Shown here: positions 1 to 6,745 of the stretch, piece by piece
Numbering within the stretch: the stretch's first letter is position 1
Layout: every line of letters starts with the position of its first letter
Assembly (NCBI GenBank): GCA_050945815.1
Contig: JBMNTQ010000104.1
Span: 1-7,346, forward strand
Source of the DNA: JBMNTQ01 sp050945815
Lineage (GTDB): Bacteria > Bacillota > Clostridia > Christensenellales > JBMNTQ01
DNA length: 7,346 bases
Direction of reading: 5' to 3'
Made by a program: the position numbers and the translations under genes
The notes under the pieces: model-generated
Told to the model about the DNA's origin: nothing
What the model saw: the letters and a program-made list of their open reading frames with translations, nothing else
Databases searched by the model: none

Positions 1-1
1 G

Positions 2-535
2 AAGATCTATATGAAACATCTCCAGGGATGGATATCAGGTGTAACCCTGCCAAGATATGCCGCAAACATAGAAGGCGGAGGAGGAAAGGTGGTTCTGATG
101 CCTTCCGGACACGACACTATGAATCTCGATACCCCCATCGATGAAAAGATTTCAGAAAGCTTCGCCAGCGTCCTTACCTGGGACGACAAAAAGCTGCAGA
201 AATATGAAGCCCTGGGCTGGACAACCAGGGAGGAATTCGAGGAAGGTGTCAGAATAATGGACGATTTTATCGGAAGGAAAGGTGTCTTTCTTCCAAAGCT
301 CATAATCACCGACGACGACGGCAATCACCTGGAGACTACGAACAGAACAAAACTGCCTGTACTTGAAAAAATGAAGAAAGCCGACCTGCTTGGCTATGAA
401 ATCTATGATGGAGAAATGCCCCTCACCAATCCGGCTGAGATCTCGGATGAACTGGAAGAAATGTTCAATAATTCAGATTTTATAAGCGAAACGATATCTG
501 ATCGTCCGGCTTCAGGGGAAAGGCATAATATCTGA
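2..535 (+). CDS. KamA-family radical SAM aminomutase, C-terminal part (5' end outside window)
   Basis: This frame is open from the window edge, so the N-terminus and the radical SAM CxxxCxxC cluster lie outside. A Met codon at 11 is internal, not a start. The visible part begins with the family's C-terminal block (G-W-I-S-G-V-T-L-P-R-Y, then N-I-E-G-G-G-G-K, then LMP), which matches the PLP-binding segment of lysine 2,3-aminomutase. The Lys codon at 86-88 corresponds to the PLP lysine (Lys337 of the clostridial enzyme). The residue seven before it, codon 65-67, is Asn where lysine aminomutase has Asp330, which contacts the substrate side-chain amine. As I recall the literature, glutamate 2,3-aminomutase has Asn here. 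About 148 residues follow the PLP lysine, longer than the roughly 80 of clostridial enzymes, and they contain no cysteine, so the CxCxxC zinc-ligand cluster is missing. The expected reaction is a 2,3-amino shift on an amino acid via SAM and PLP. Family is confident; substrate is open. Confidence 0.85.
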   Translation, partial: KIYMKHLQGWISGVTLPRYAANIEGGGGKVVLMPSGHDTMNLDTPIDEKISESFASVLTWDDKKLQKYEALGWTTREEFEEGVRIMDDFIGRKGVFLPKLIITDDDGNHLETTNRTKLPVLEKMKKADLLGYEIYDGEMPLTNPAEISDELEEMFNNSDFISETISDRPASGERHNI

Positions 536-574
536 ACGGTTTAGTTGTTTACTTTTCCGGGGTAAAGCTAATGT

Positions 575-607
575 TTTGACCTGATCCGCATTATATTCTT
601 ATCTTTA
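575..607 (+). promoter_or_regulatory. Putative Bacteroidota-type promoter for the T9SS-exported protein gene
   Basis: A TTTG at 575-578 is followed after 21 bp by TATCTTTA at 600-607. This fits the Bacteroides -33/-7 pattern (TTTG, 19-21 bp, TAnnTTTG) except for the last base of the -7 box. Transcription would begin near 614, giving a short leader before the ATG at 628. It lies in the 92-bp gap after the aminomutase gene, so the downstream gene probably has its own transcript. The call rests on pattern match only. Confidence 0.45.
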
Positions 608-627
608 GCTCTGCAACTCATCTGCAA

Positions 628-1854
628 ATGAAGAAATGTCTTATCCCTGCCCTGGCGGCTTTGTTCCTGTCTGCCCTTCAGATATCAGCCCAGCAGACTG
701 GCTGTCCTGACCGGCTGGCTGTAAACTACAACCCTGAAGCCATTGCCAATGACGGAAGCTGCAGATACAACCAGGCAAACATTATCCCCCTCGGCAGCCT
801 CGAACTCGAAGCGGAGATAGCCGAAACATCAGGACTGATCTTCTGGGATAATATGTTCTGGACACATAACGACGACCACGATATCAATTTATATGGTCTC
901 GACACTATCTACGGTAAAGTGACCAGGACATATCCTCTCCACGGGATCTCCAATACCGACTGGGAAGAAATATCTCAGGATGAAAGCCATATCTATATCG
1001 GCGATTTCGGGAATAACTCCGGAAATCGCAGAGACCTGAAGATTTACATGATATCAAAGCAAAGTATCATCGATAATTCGCCGCTTTACGACTCGATATG
1101 CTTTTCCTATCCCGAACAGACCGATTTTAACCCCGGATTCTATAACTCGGATTTTGACTGTGAAGCCTTTATTGTTTCGGAAGACAGCCTTTATCTTTTT
1201 ACCAAAGGCTGGGCCAGCAGACAGACCACGCTTTATTCCCTTCCAAAAACTCCCGGAACATGGGATGCAAAAAGAAAGGCATCATTGAATGTAAACGGTT
1301 TGATTACCGGCGCTGTTTATAACCGTGATAAAAGAATAATAGTCCTCACCGGCTACAGCAATAAGCTGCAACCTTTCCTCTACCTCTTGTATGACTTTGC
1401 AGGTACCGATTTTTTGGGCGCCAACAAGCGTAAAATAGACCTGCTTCTGCCATATCATCAGGTTGAGGCCATCACCACCACCAAAGGCACACGGTTCTTT
1501 ATCACAAACGAAGCTTTTTCGTACAAGCCTGTTGTCAGAGTCAGCCAGAAGATACATCTTGTCGACCTCAGAAGCTTCCTGGGAAATTACCTCGGACTTC
1601 CCTTACCCATCCCCGACGAGCTGAACAGTTTCATTATATCCCCTATCCCGGCAAACAACTATATCATGGTCCAGGGCCTGCCCGAACTTATTCCGGCAAA
1701 TTATCTCATTGTCAACATGTCGGGCCGGATAGTAAAGACAGGTGTACTGGAATCCGATATATCCATGGTCAGCCTTTCGGGACTAAGCTCAGGCATCTAT
1801 TTACTGAGGATAGGAAACGAAAGACTGTACGCGTACAAGATAGTCAAGGAATGA
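628..1854 (+). CDS. T9SS-exported protein with probable beta-propeller core and type A C-terminal sorting domain
   Basis: The 408-residue product starts with a Sec signal peptide (MKK, hydrophobic core 5-19, likely cleavage around A21). Residues 25-47 form a GC...AVNYNPEA...NDGSC.Y motif bounded by Cys26 and Cys45, a short module common in secreted Bacteroidota proteins. Residues about 52-325 have repeated beta-rich blocks with ETSGLI, WTHNDD (78-83), DWEEI (111-115) and YIGDFGNN (123-130), as in Bacteroidota secreted proteins with a probable beta-propeller fold; no catalytic site is recognised. Residues about 335-408 match the type A Por sorting domain: a PIPA motif (339-342) in place of the usual PNPA, a central MSGRIV segment, SSGIYLLRI and a final Lys-rich KIVKE. 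The protein should cross the outer membrane by T9SS, lose this domain and be anchored or released. No Shine-Dalgarno is evident at the ATG; the start is set by the signal peptide. Molecular function is unknown. Confidence 0.88.
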   Translation: MKKCLIPALAALFLSALQISAQQTGCPDRLAVNYNPEAIANDGSCRYNQANIIPLGSLELEAEIAETSGLIFWDNMFWTHNDDHDINLYGLDTIYGKVTRTYPLHGISNTDWEEISQDESHIYIGDFGNNSGNRRDLKIYMISKQSIIDNSPLYDSICFSYPEQTDFNPGFYNSDFDCEAFIVSEDSLYLFTKGWASRQTTLYSLPKTPGTWDAKRKASLNVNGLITGAVYNRDKRIIVLTGYSNKLQPFLYLLYDFAGTDFLGANKRKIDLLLPYHQVEAITTTKGTRFFITNEAFSYKPVVRVSQKIHLVDLRSFLGNYLGLPLPIPDELNSFIISPIPANNYIMVQGLPELIPANYLIVNMSGRIVKTGVLESDISMVSLSGLSSGIYLLRIGNERLYAYKIVKE

Positions 1855-1988
1855 GAAAATCGGCATGCGGTGGGCGGTTCACGGCGTGAGCTTTGTCCCT
1901 TAAAGGGTTAAATTATTAAGGCTATAAGTGGTGAATATATGTTTTTTTGTGATTTTTGATATTCTTTTTACAGTTAATGCCTGTATTA

Positions 1989-2015
1989 GGATTATCTTAA
2001 TCCGCTCAAGATAAT
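1989..2015 (+). promoter_or_regulatory. Two overlapping, mutually exclusive inverted repeats upstream of the glycan operon
   Basis: One dyad is GGATTA (1989-1994), loop TCT, TAATCC (1998-2003), with a perfect 6-bp stem. The other is ATTATCTT (1991-1998), a 9-base spacer, AAGATAAT (2008-2015), with perfect 8-bp arms. They share 1991-2003, so only one can form at a time in RNA. They end 17 bp before the ATG at 2033, in the 178-bp gap before the three-gene cluster. The dyad could be an operator for a dimeric regulator or alternative leader hairpins near the translation start. No convincing -33/-7 promoter could be placed around it: TTTG copies at 1946-1949 and 1955-1958 lack a good partner. Function is inferred from symmetry and position only. 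Confidence 0.35.
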
Positions 2016-2032
2016 TACTGAAATTATTCCCT

Positions 2033-3124
2033 ATGGAAAACGAAAAAGCTGTCATTGGTTTCCTGGGAGCCGGGGGAATAGCCCGCTCTCATGCATTTTC
2101 CCTCAATTCTCTCAAATATTATTACCCCGATTCTCCCCCTGTGGAAATGGCTGCAGTTAGCTCTGCCCGCGAGGAAAGCATGGAATCATTTGCCGCCAGC
2201 TACGGGTTCCGGAAAGCCTGCCCTGTCGAAGAGCTGCTGGCAGACAAGAGGATAAACACCGTCTTCATACTTGGGCCAAACAATGTCCATTATAAGCATT
2301 TCAAAGCCGCCGCCGCTATGGACCATGTAAGGAGGATCTACCTCGAAAAACCTGTATGCTCGGGCAGTGAGGAAGAGAAAGGCATTCTTGAGATAATCAG
2401 TTCCCGTCCCGGATTGCAGGTTCAGGTCGGATTTCAGTATCTGTACACCTCGGCCGTCAGGGAGGCTCTCGCCTTCTGGAAGTCGGGAGCGCTGGGGAAA
2501 CCAATTCACTTCGAATTCAAATATTATCACGGTGATTATCTTAAGAAATCGTACCGCGAAAAACGTGTCACCCGGCTCAGCCCGGCTCCCGACGGCGGGG
2601 CCATGGCCGACCTGGGATCACATATCCTGAGCCTTCTGATAGCTTTCATCGGTGATAAAGTGGAAATCACCGGAGCTGTTCAGGCCGGGGAATTTGATGA
2701 CGTTCCGGAAGGATCGGACCTCTTCAGTCAGATATCTCTCTATGACAGGGAAAGCCATGCTGTGGGAACTCTTTCGGCAAGCCGTATCAGCTCAGGATCA
2801 GGCGACAGCCTTTCGTTTGAGATCTTTGCAACGGGAGGATCCATCAGGTTCACTTCAGAGAATCCCGGAGAGTTTGAGTATTACACGGAGGAATCCACCA
2901 CCTGGTCAAGAAAGATAAGCGGAAGCAATTATAAGCCCCTCACATCCTTCCCGTCGGGCCATGTTCCGGGAGGCTGGCACAGGGCAATGATCCACGCGCA
3001 CTATGTATTCCTGACAAACAGCCAAACAGAAGCAATAGTCCCCGGAATCATGCACGGACTTGCGGTTCAGAAACTTCTGAACAGCACGGCCGGACACCTG
3101 GCACGCTTCCGTGAACTAAAATGA
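2033..3124 (+). CDS. Gfo/Idh/MocA-family NAD(P)-dependent oxidoreductase
   Basis: This 363-residue protein has the usual length and two-domain order of the family. An N-terminal Rossmann fold carries the dinucleotide motif G12-A-G-G-I-A17. The NNVHYKH segment and the EKP motif (105-107, Lys106 the usual catalytic lysine) follow. The C-terminal alpha/beta domain holds GGAMADLGSH, with Asp193 and His197 in the typical DxGxH position near substrate. Members oxidise or reduce sugars, inositols and sugar acids using NAD(P); a few bacterial relatives (such as GH109) use bound NAD for glycoside cleavage, but nothing here points clearly that way. No signal peptide is present, so it is cytoplasmic. 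It is first of three closely spaced genes, 37 bp before the membrane acyltransferase gene, suggesting it processes a sugar released or modified by its partners. The start is supported by the Rossmann strand beginning at residue 6; no Shine-Dalgarno is seen. The substrate cannot be told from sequence. Confidence 0.9.
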   Translation: MENEKAVIGFLGAGGIARSHAFSLNSLKYYYPDSPPVEMAAVSSAREESMESFAASYGFRKACPVEELLADKRINTVFILGPNNVHYKHFKAAAAMDHVRRIYLEKPVCSGSEEEKGILEIISSRPGLQVQVGFQYLYTSAVREALAFWKSGALGKPIHFEFKYYHGDYLKKSYREKRVTRLSPAPDGGAMADLGSHILSLLIAFIGDKVEITGAVQAGEFDDVPEGSDLFSQISLYDRESHAVGTLSASRISSGSGDSLSFEIFATGGSIRFTSENPGEFEYYTEESTTWSRKISGSNYKPLTSFPSGHVPGGWHRAMIHAHYVFLTNSQTEAIVPGIMHGLAVQKLLNSTAGHLARFRELK

Positions 3125-3161
3125 GATTCCTTAAATTTGAACTAAGATCAACCTTGCCAAT

Positions 3162-4280
3162 ATGACCTCAAAACCTGCTTCCGTCAATGCCCCCCTTCCC
3201 GGAAGAATTGCATCGGTAGACTTTTTCCGTGGATTTACAATGTTCCTTCTCGCGGGAGAAGCAACACGGCTCTACTCTATTCTCGCGCGTTCCGGGAATC
3301 CGGTTGTTCATTTCCTTGGGAACCAGCTTCAGCATCATGAATGGCATGGACTCCATTTCTGGGATTTGATACAACCTTTCTTCATGTTCATTGTCGGAGT
3401 GGCTATTCCTTTTGCCGTTGCCAACAGGATTAGGAAGGGACAAAGCCTGAGAGAAATCAACCGGCATGCCTGGAAGAGGGCCTTCCTCCTGCTCTTCTTC
3501 GGCTGGGCCCTGTACTTTATCCAGGCCGATAAGCTGGTGTTCAGATTCCAGAATGTCCTTGCACAATTGTCCGTGACCTACATTGTCGCATTTCTGATAA
3601 GAAATAAAAGCTTCCGCTTCCAGATAATCTTCAGCCTGGCTATACTGCTTCTGATAGACCTTGCATACCGTTTTTTCCCGGTAGAAGGTTTCAACAACCC
3701 CTGGGTGATCTACGAGAACCTGGGCGCCTGGTTCAACAACAAAATCGAGGGCGTTGAGAAAGCCAGTGCATGGGCTACCCTGAACTTCGTTTCAACCACG
3801 GCTCACACCGTGTGGGGAGTCCTTTGCGGTAAACTGCTGATGAGCGATAAAAGCCATACGTACAAACTAAGGGCGCTGGCTATAGGCGGAGTGGCAGCAC
3901 TGGCCGCCGGCTATGCCCTCGACCTGCTGAACATCACACCGATAATCAAGAAGATAGCAACATCATCATTTGTTCTTGTTAGTGGCGGCTGGACAATCCT
4001 TGCACTTGCTTTCTGCTACTGGCTTATAGATGTGAAAAAACTTTTCAAAAAAGGCTCCTGGTTCTTTATCGTTGTCGGGATGAACTGCATATTCATCTAT
4101 ATCTTCTTCCACATAGGAGGAGCCGATTTCATCAGGAACATTATCCAGCCTTTCGTTAAACTTTTCTTCTCGTGGGGAGGAGAAACAACTGTCAAAATCC
4201 TGACCAGCCTGGGGATATGGGCAGGTCTTTGGTATATTTGTTACTGGCTCTATAAAAACAAACTGTTTATCAAAATATAA
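3162..4280 (+). CDS. DUF5009/HGSNAT-like (NagX-like) membrane acyltransferase
   Basis: The 372-residue protein has roughly nine to ten hydrophobic segments (for example about 68-90, 104-122, 131-147, 152-170, 207-228, 238-257, 268-290, 300-322 and 345-366), so it is an inner-membrane protein. The N-terminus has the family signature R-I-A-S-V-D-F-F-R-G (15-24), then H58-H-E-W-H-G-L and WDLIQPFFMFIVGVAIPF. This resembles the heparan-alpha-glucosaminide N-acetyltransferase family. By eye, His58 aligns with the histidine that human HGSNAT uses to carry the acetyl group across the membrane. Bacterial relatives, called NagX or DUF5009, sit in amino-sugar and glycan-use loci. The likely role is transmembrane acetylation of an amino sugar using acetyl-CoA, but donor and acceptor are inferred. 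It lies between the oxidoreductase and GH92 genes, with 37- and 41-bp gaps, consistent with one transcript. The ATG is chosen because the signature starts soon after it; no Shine-Dalgarno is evident. Confidence 0.85.
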   Translation: MTSKPASVNAPLPGRIASVDFFRGFTMFLLAGEATRLYSILARSGNPVVHFLGNQLQHHEWHGLHFWDLIQPFFMFIVGVAIPFAVANRIRKGQSLREINRHAWKRAFLLLFFGWALYFIQADKLVFRFQNVLAQLSVTYIVAFLIRNKSFRFQIIFSLAILLLIDLAYRFFPVEGFNNPWVIYENLGAWFNNKIEGVEKASAWATLNFVSTTAHTVWGVLCGKLLMSDKSHTYKLRALAIGGVAALAAGYALDLLNITPIIKKIATSSFVLVSGGWTILALAFCYWLIDVKKLFKKGSWFFIVVGMNCIFIYIFFHIGGADFIRNIIQPFVKLFFSWGGETTVKILTSLGIWAGLWYICYWLYKNKLFIKI

Positions 4281-4307
4281 GGGAATAACCCTGTTTTTAA
4301 ATTTTTT
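4280..4307 (+). terminator. Weak hairpin plus T-tract between acyltransferase and GH92 genes
   Basis: Just after the acyltransferase stop codon, AGGG (4280-4283) and CCCT (4289-4292) form a 4-bp stem with an AATAA loop, followed by five Ts (4294-4298) and six more (4302-4307). The layout is terminator-like but the stem is short, so it would at most lower GH92 expression relative to the upstream genes. It may be chance in an AT-rich spacer. Confidence 0.2.
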
Positions 4308-4321
4308 CTGACAATCACATT

Positions 4322-6745
4322 ATGAACAAGCGTTTGATTCTGAAAGCGGCCGCTTTCTGCCTTACTTTGATCATTGCCGCCTCATGTTCTCAGGCTGATC
4401 AGGGAAACTCCGGAAGCCATAAAGGAGATAATAAAAAATCCGACGGGAGAAAAAGCAGACCTGTCGATTATGTCAATCCCTTTATCGGAACTCAGTATTT
4501 CGGACACACATACCCGGGAGCTTCTCTCCCCTGGGCTCTCGTGCATGTGAGTCCCGACTGCCACACTACAGGATGGACTTATGCCGCGGGCTATACCTGG
4601 GCCGACAACACTATCATGGGATTCAGCCATACACACTACAGCGGCGTCGGGATGACAAGCGGGGGCGACATCCTTTTCCAGCCCACGGTAGGGAATAAAC
4701 TGCAAATAACGCCCGGAACTGCCGACAATCCGGATGAGGGATACAGATCAACCTTCGATCACTCTGAGGAAACGGCCTATCCCGGATATTACTCGGTTGT
4801 GCTCAGGGATTACAACATAAAAGTTGAACTCACTTCAACAAGAAGAGTGGCATTCCACCGCTACACCTTTCCTGAAACCACCAATGCAAATATTATCATC
4901 GACCTGGGACACCAGATCGGAACAGCCCCGCAGCCGGACGATTCTCATATTATGATCGCGAGCGACAGGCGCATCGAAGGCTACAGGAACAGTCCTACGG
5001 GAAAGGTCTTTTTCTGCGCGGAATTCAGCAAACCTTTTCTTTACTACGGTACCTTCGACCTCGGCCGCAGCACTCCCGAATCGGGAAGTGGCATCTTCCC
5101 CTACAAGAGCGGCGAAACAGGCAAAAGAATAGGAGCCTTCGTCAATTACAGCACTTCAGAAAATGAACGGATAACAGCATGCGTGGCCCTGTCGTACGTG
5201 AGCCTGGAGGGAGCCAGGAAAAACCTTGAAGCTGAAAAGGGCGACGGTGATTTCGACAGAGTAAGGAAAGAAGCCCTTGAAACCTGGAACGACGAGTTAT
5301 CGCGAATTGAAATAGAAGGAGCCGGCCCTGAACAAAAGGAAATCTTTTACACCGCCCTGTACCGTTCGCTCCTTTCGCAGTACATATATCAGGATGTCGA
5401 CGGAAAGTATTTCGGGATGGACGGTAAAGTACACGAGGCTGCAGATTATGATTTTTACGGTTCCTTCTCGTGCTGGGATACCTACAGGTCGCAGCATCCA
5501 CTGCTTACTATCGTGGCTCCTGAAAGAGTCAACGATTTCCTCAAGTCGATAGAAGCCAAAATAAGAGACTTCGGATGGCTGCCGGCACAGCATTTTGCAA
5601 ATATATACCGCGAATCGATGGTAGGCGATCACCTTGTTCCGGTTATTGTTGACGGATATCTTAAAGGACATACAGGCTTTGATGCCGGCTTCGTATACAA
5701 TGCCATGAAGATCAAGGCGCTCGAGATGCCCAAACCTCCTGTCCCCCTGAGTTCAGGCCGCTCGGGACTCGAGTACTATCTCAAACTGGGCTATACCCCG
5801 GTTGACAAGGTGACGGAATCTGTTTCGAACACCCTTGAACTTGCCTATGATGACTGGTGTATCGCCCAAATGGCCAGCGCCATGGCTAAGGAGGACGATT
5901 ACAGGATGTTCATGGAAAGGGCGAAAAATTATGTAAATGTGTGGGACAGCGAAACTGAATTCATGAGACCGCGAAAAGAGGATGGCTCTTTCCTGGAGAT
6001 GGCCGGAGGAAAAGAACAGGATATAGTGGAAAAAGACGGTCACCGCTATTACCGGTATTTCGATCCCCTTCTTGTCGGCGTCAGGCCAAACCGCCATTAC
6101 ACCGAGTCGAACGCGTGGCAGTATCTCTGGTCGGTACAGCACGACATAAACGGACTGATTTCCCTTTTTGGAAGCAATGAAAATTTCAACAGGAAACTTG
6201 ATACATTCTTCAGCATGGATCCTTCCATTACCGGTCCTAAGTATATCGGTGTGGTTGGAACAATAGGACAATATGTCCATGGAAACCAGCCTTCGCACCA
6301 TGTGGCGTATCTCTGGAATTATTCCGGAGAGCCCTGGAAAACACAGTATTGGACCAGGCAGATATGTGAACAGCTTTACCGGCCGGGTCCGGGAGGATTA
6401 TGCGGAAATGAGGATATGGGATCCCTTTCTTCGTGGTATGTTCTCAGTTCGATGGGATTTTATCCGGTGACACCCGGAAACCCTGTTTACAGCATCGGAA
6501 GCCCTCTCTTCGGGAAAACCATAATCAGACCGGCTGAGGGTGTGGAATTCATAATTGAAGCGAAGAATAATTCATCCGAAAACAGGTATATCCAGTCGGC
6601 CACACTTAACGGCGAAACGCTTAACATACCGGAAATCAGTCACGCGGACATAAAGAAGGGCGGCAGACTCACATTTGTCATGGGCCCGGAACCCAACAAG
6701 GAACTATTCAAACTTCACCGCCCCGATTCCCCCGACAACAGGTAA
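4322..6745 (+). CDS. GH92 exo-alpha-mannosidase lipoprotein
   Basis: The 807-residue protein begins with a lipoprotein signal: charged N-terminus, hydrophobic core 5-20, and lipobox AASC with lipidated Cys22. A Ser/Gly/Lys-rich linker (23-47) leads into the GH92 N-terminal beta-domain, which opens VDYVNPFIGT (48-57). Family landmarks follow: FSHTHYSGVG (101-110) with TSGGDIL, CWDTYR (384-389), YTESNAWQY with Glu595 in the position of the general acid, YVHGNQPSHH (651-660), NYSGEPWKTQ, and GNED (695-698) with Asp698 as a candidate catalytic base, then SSWYVLSSMGFYPV. GH92 enzymes are calcium-dependent inverting exo-mannosidases acting on alpha-mannosides of N-glycans and yeast mannan; the linkage cannot be read safely here. 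Acid and base candidates are intact, so it is probably active, at the periplasmic or outer-membrane surface. It is last in the three-gene cluster. Its last 14 codons, beyond the conserved domain end, overlap the convergent peptidase gene. Confidence 0.95.
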   Translation: MNKRLILKAAAFCLTLIIAASCSQADQGNSGSHKGDNKKSDGRKSRPVDYVNPFIGTQYFGHTYPGASLPWALVHVSPDCHTTGWTYAAGYTWADNTIMGFSHTHYSGVGMTSGGDILFQPTVGNKLQITPGTADNPDEGYRSTFDHSEETAYPGYYSVVLRDYNIKVELTSTRRVAFHRYTFPETTNANIIIDLGHQIGTAPQPDDSHIMIASDRRIEGYRNSPTGKVFFCAEFSKPFLYYGTFDLGRSTPESGSGIFPYKSGETGKRIGAFVNYSTSENERITACVALSYVSLEGARKNLEAEKGDGDFDRVRKEALETWNDELSRIEIEGAGPEQKEIFYTALYRSLLSQYIYQDVDGKYFGMDGKVHEAADYDFYGSFSCWDTYRSQHPLLTIVAPERVNDFLKSIEAKIRDFGWLPAQHFANIYRESMVGDHLVPVIVDGYLKGHTGFDAGFVYNAMKIKALEMPKPPVPLSSGRSGLEYYLKLGYTPVDKVTESVSNTLELAYDDWCIAQMASAMAKEDDYRMFMERAKNYVNVWDSETEFMRPRKEDGSFLEMAGGKEQDIVEKDGHRYYRYFDPLLVGVRPNRHYTESNAWQYLWSVQHDINGLISLFGSNENFNRKLDTFFSMDPSITGPKYIGVVGTIGQYVHGNQPSHHVAYLWNYSGEPWKTQYWTRQICEQLYRPGPGGLCGNEDMGSLSSWYVLSSMGFYPVTPGNPVYSIGSPLFGKTIIRPAEGVEFIIEAKNNSSENRYIQSATLNGETLNIPEISHADIKKGGRLTFVMGPEPNKELFKLHRPDSPDNR

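Noticed and set aside
548..566. TTTAC...GTAAA inverted repeat after the aminomutase stop, considered as a terminator
   Set aside because: Only five A/T-rich pairs and no T-tract downstream.
1879..1907. Small dyads TCACGGCGTGA (1879-1889) and CCCTTAAAGGG (1897-1907) after the T9SS cargo gene, considered as a terminator
   Set aside because: Loops of one to three bases, stems of four to five pairs and no following T-run; too weak to call.
2033..3124. Possibility that the oxidoreductase is an NAD-dependent glycosidase (GH109-like)
   Set aside because: Only general Gfo/Idh/MocA motifs are visible, there is no signal peptide, and nothing specific to the glycosidase subgroup can be recognised by eye.
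3168..3566. 132-codon open frame on the minus strand inside the acyltransferase gene
   Set aside because: The plus strand here encodes the conserved DFFRG and HHEWHGL segments; the antisense product has no recognisable features.
5753..6301. 182-codon open frame on the minus strand inside the GH92 gene
   Set aside because: It lies fully antisense to highly conserved GH92 motifs, has no recognisable domain, and its composition is what the reverse strand of a real gene gives.
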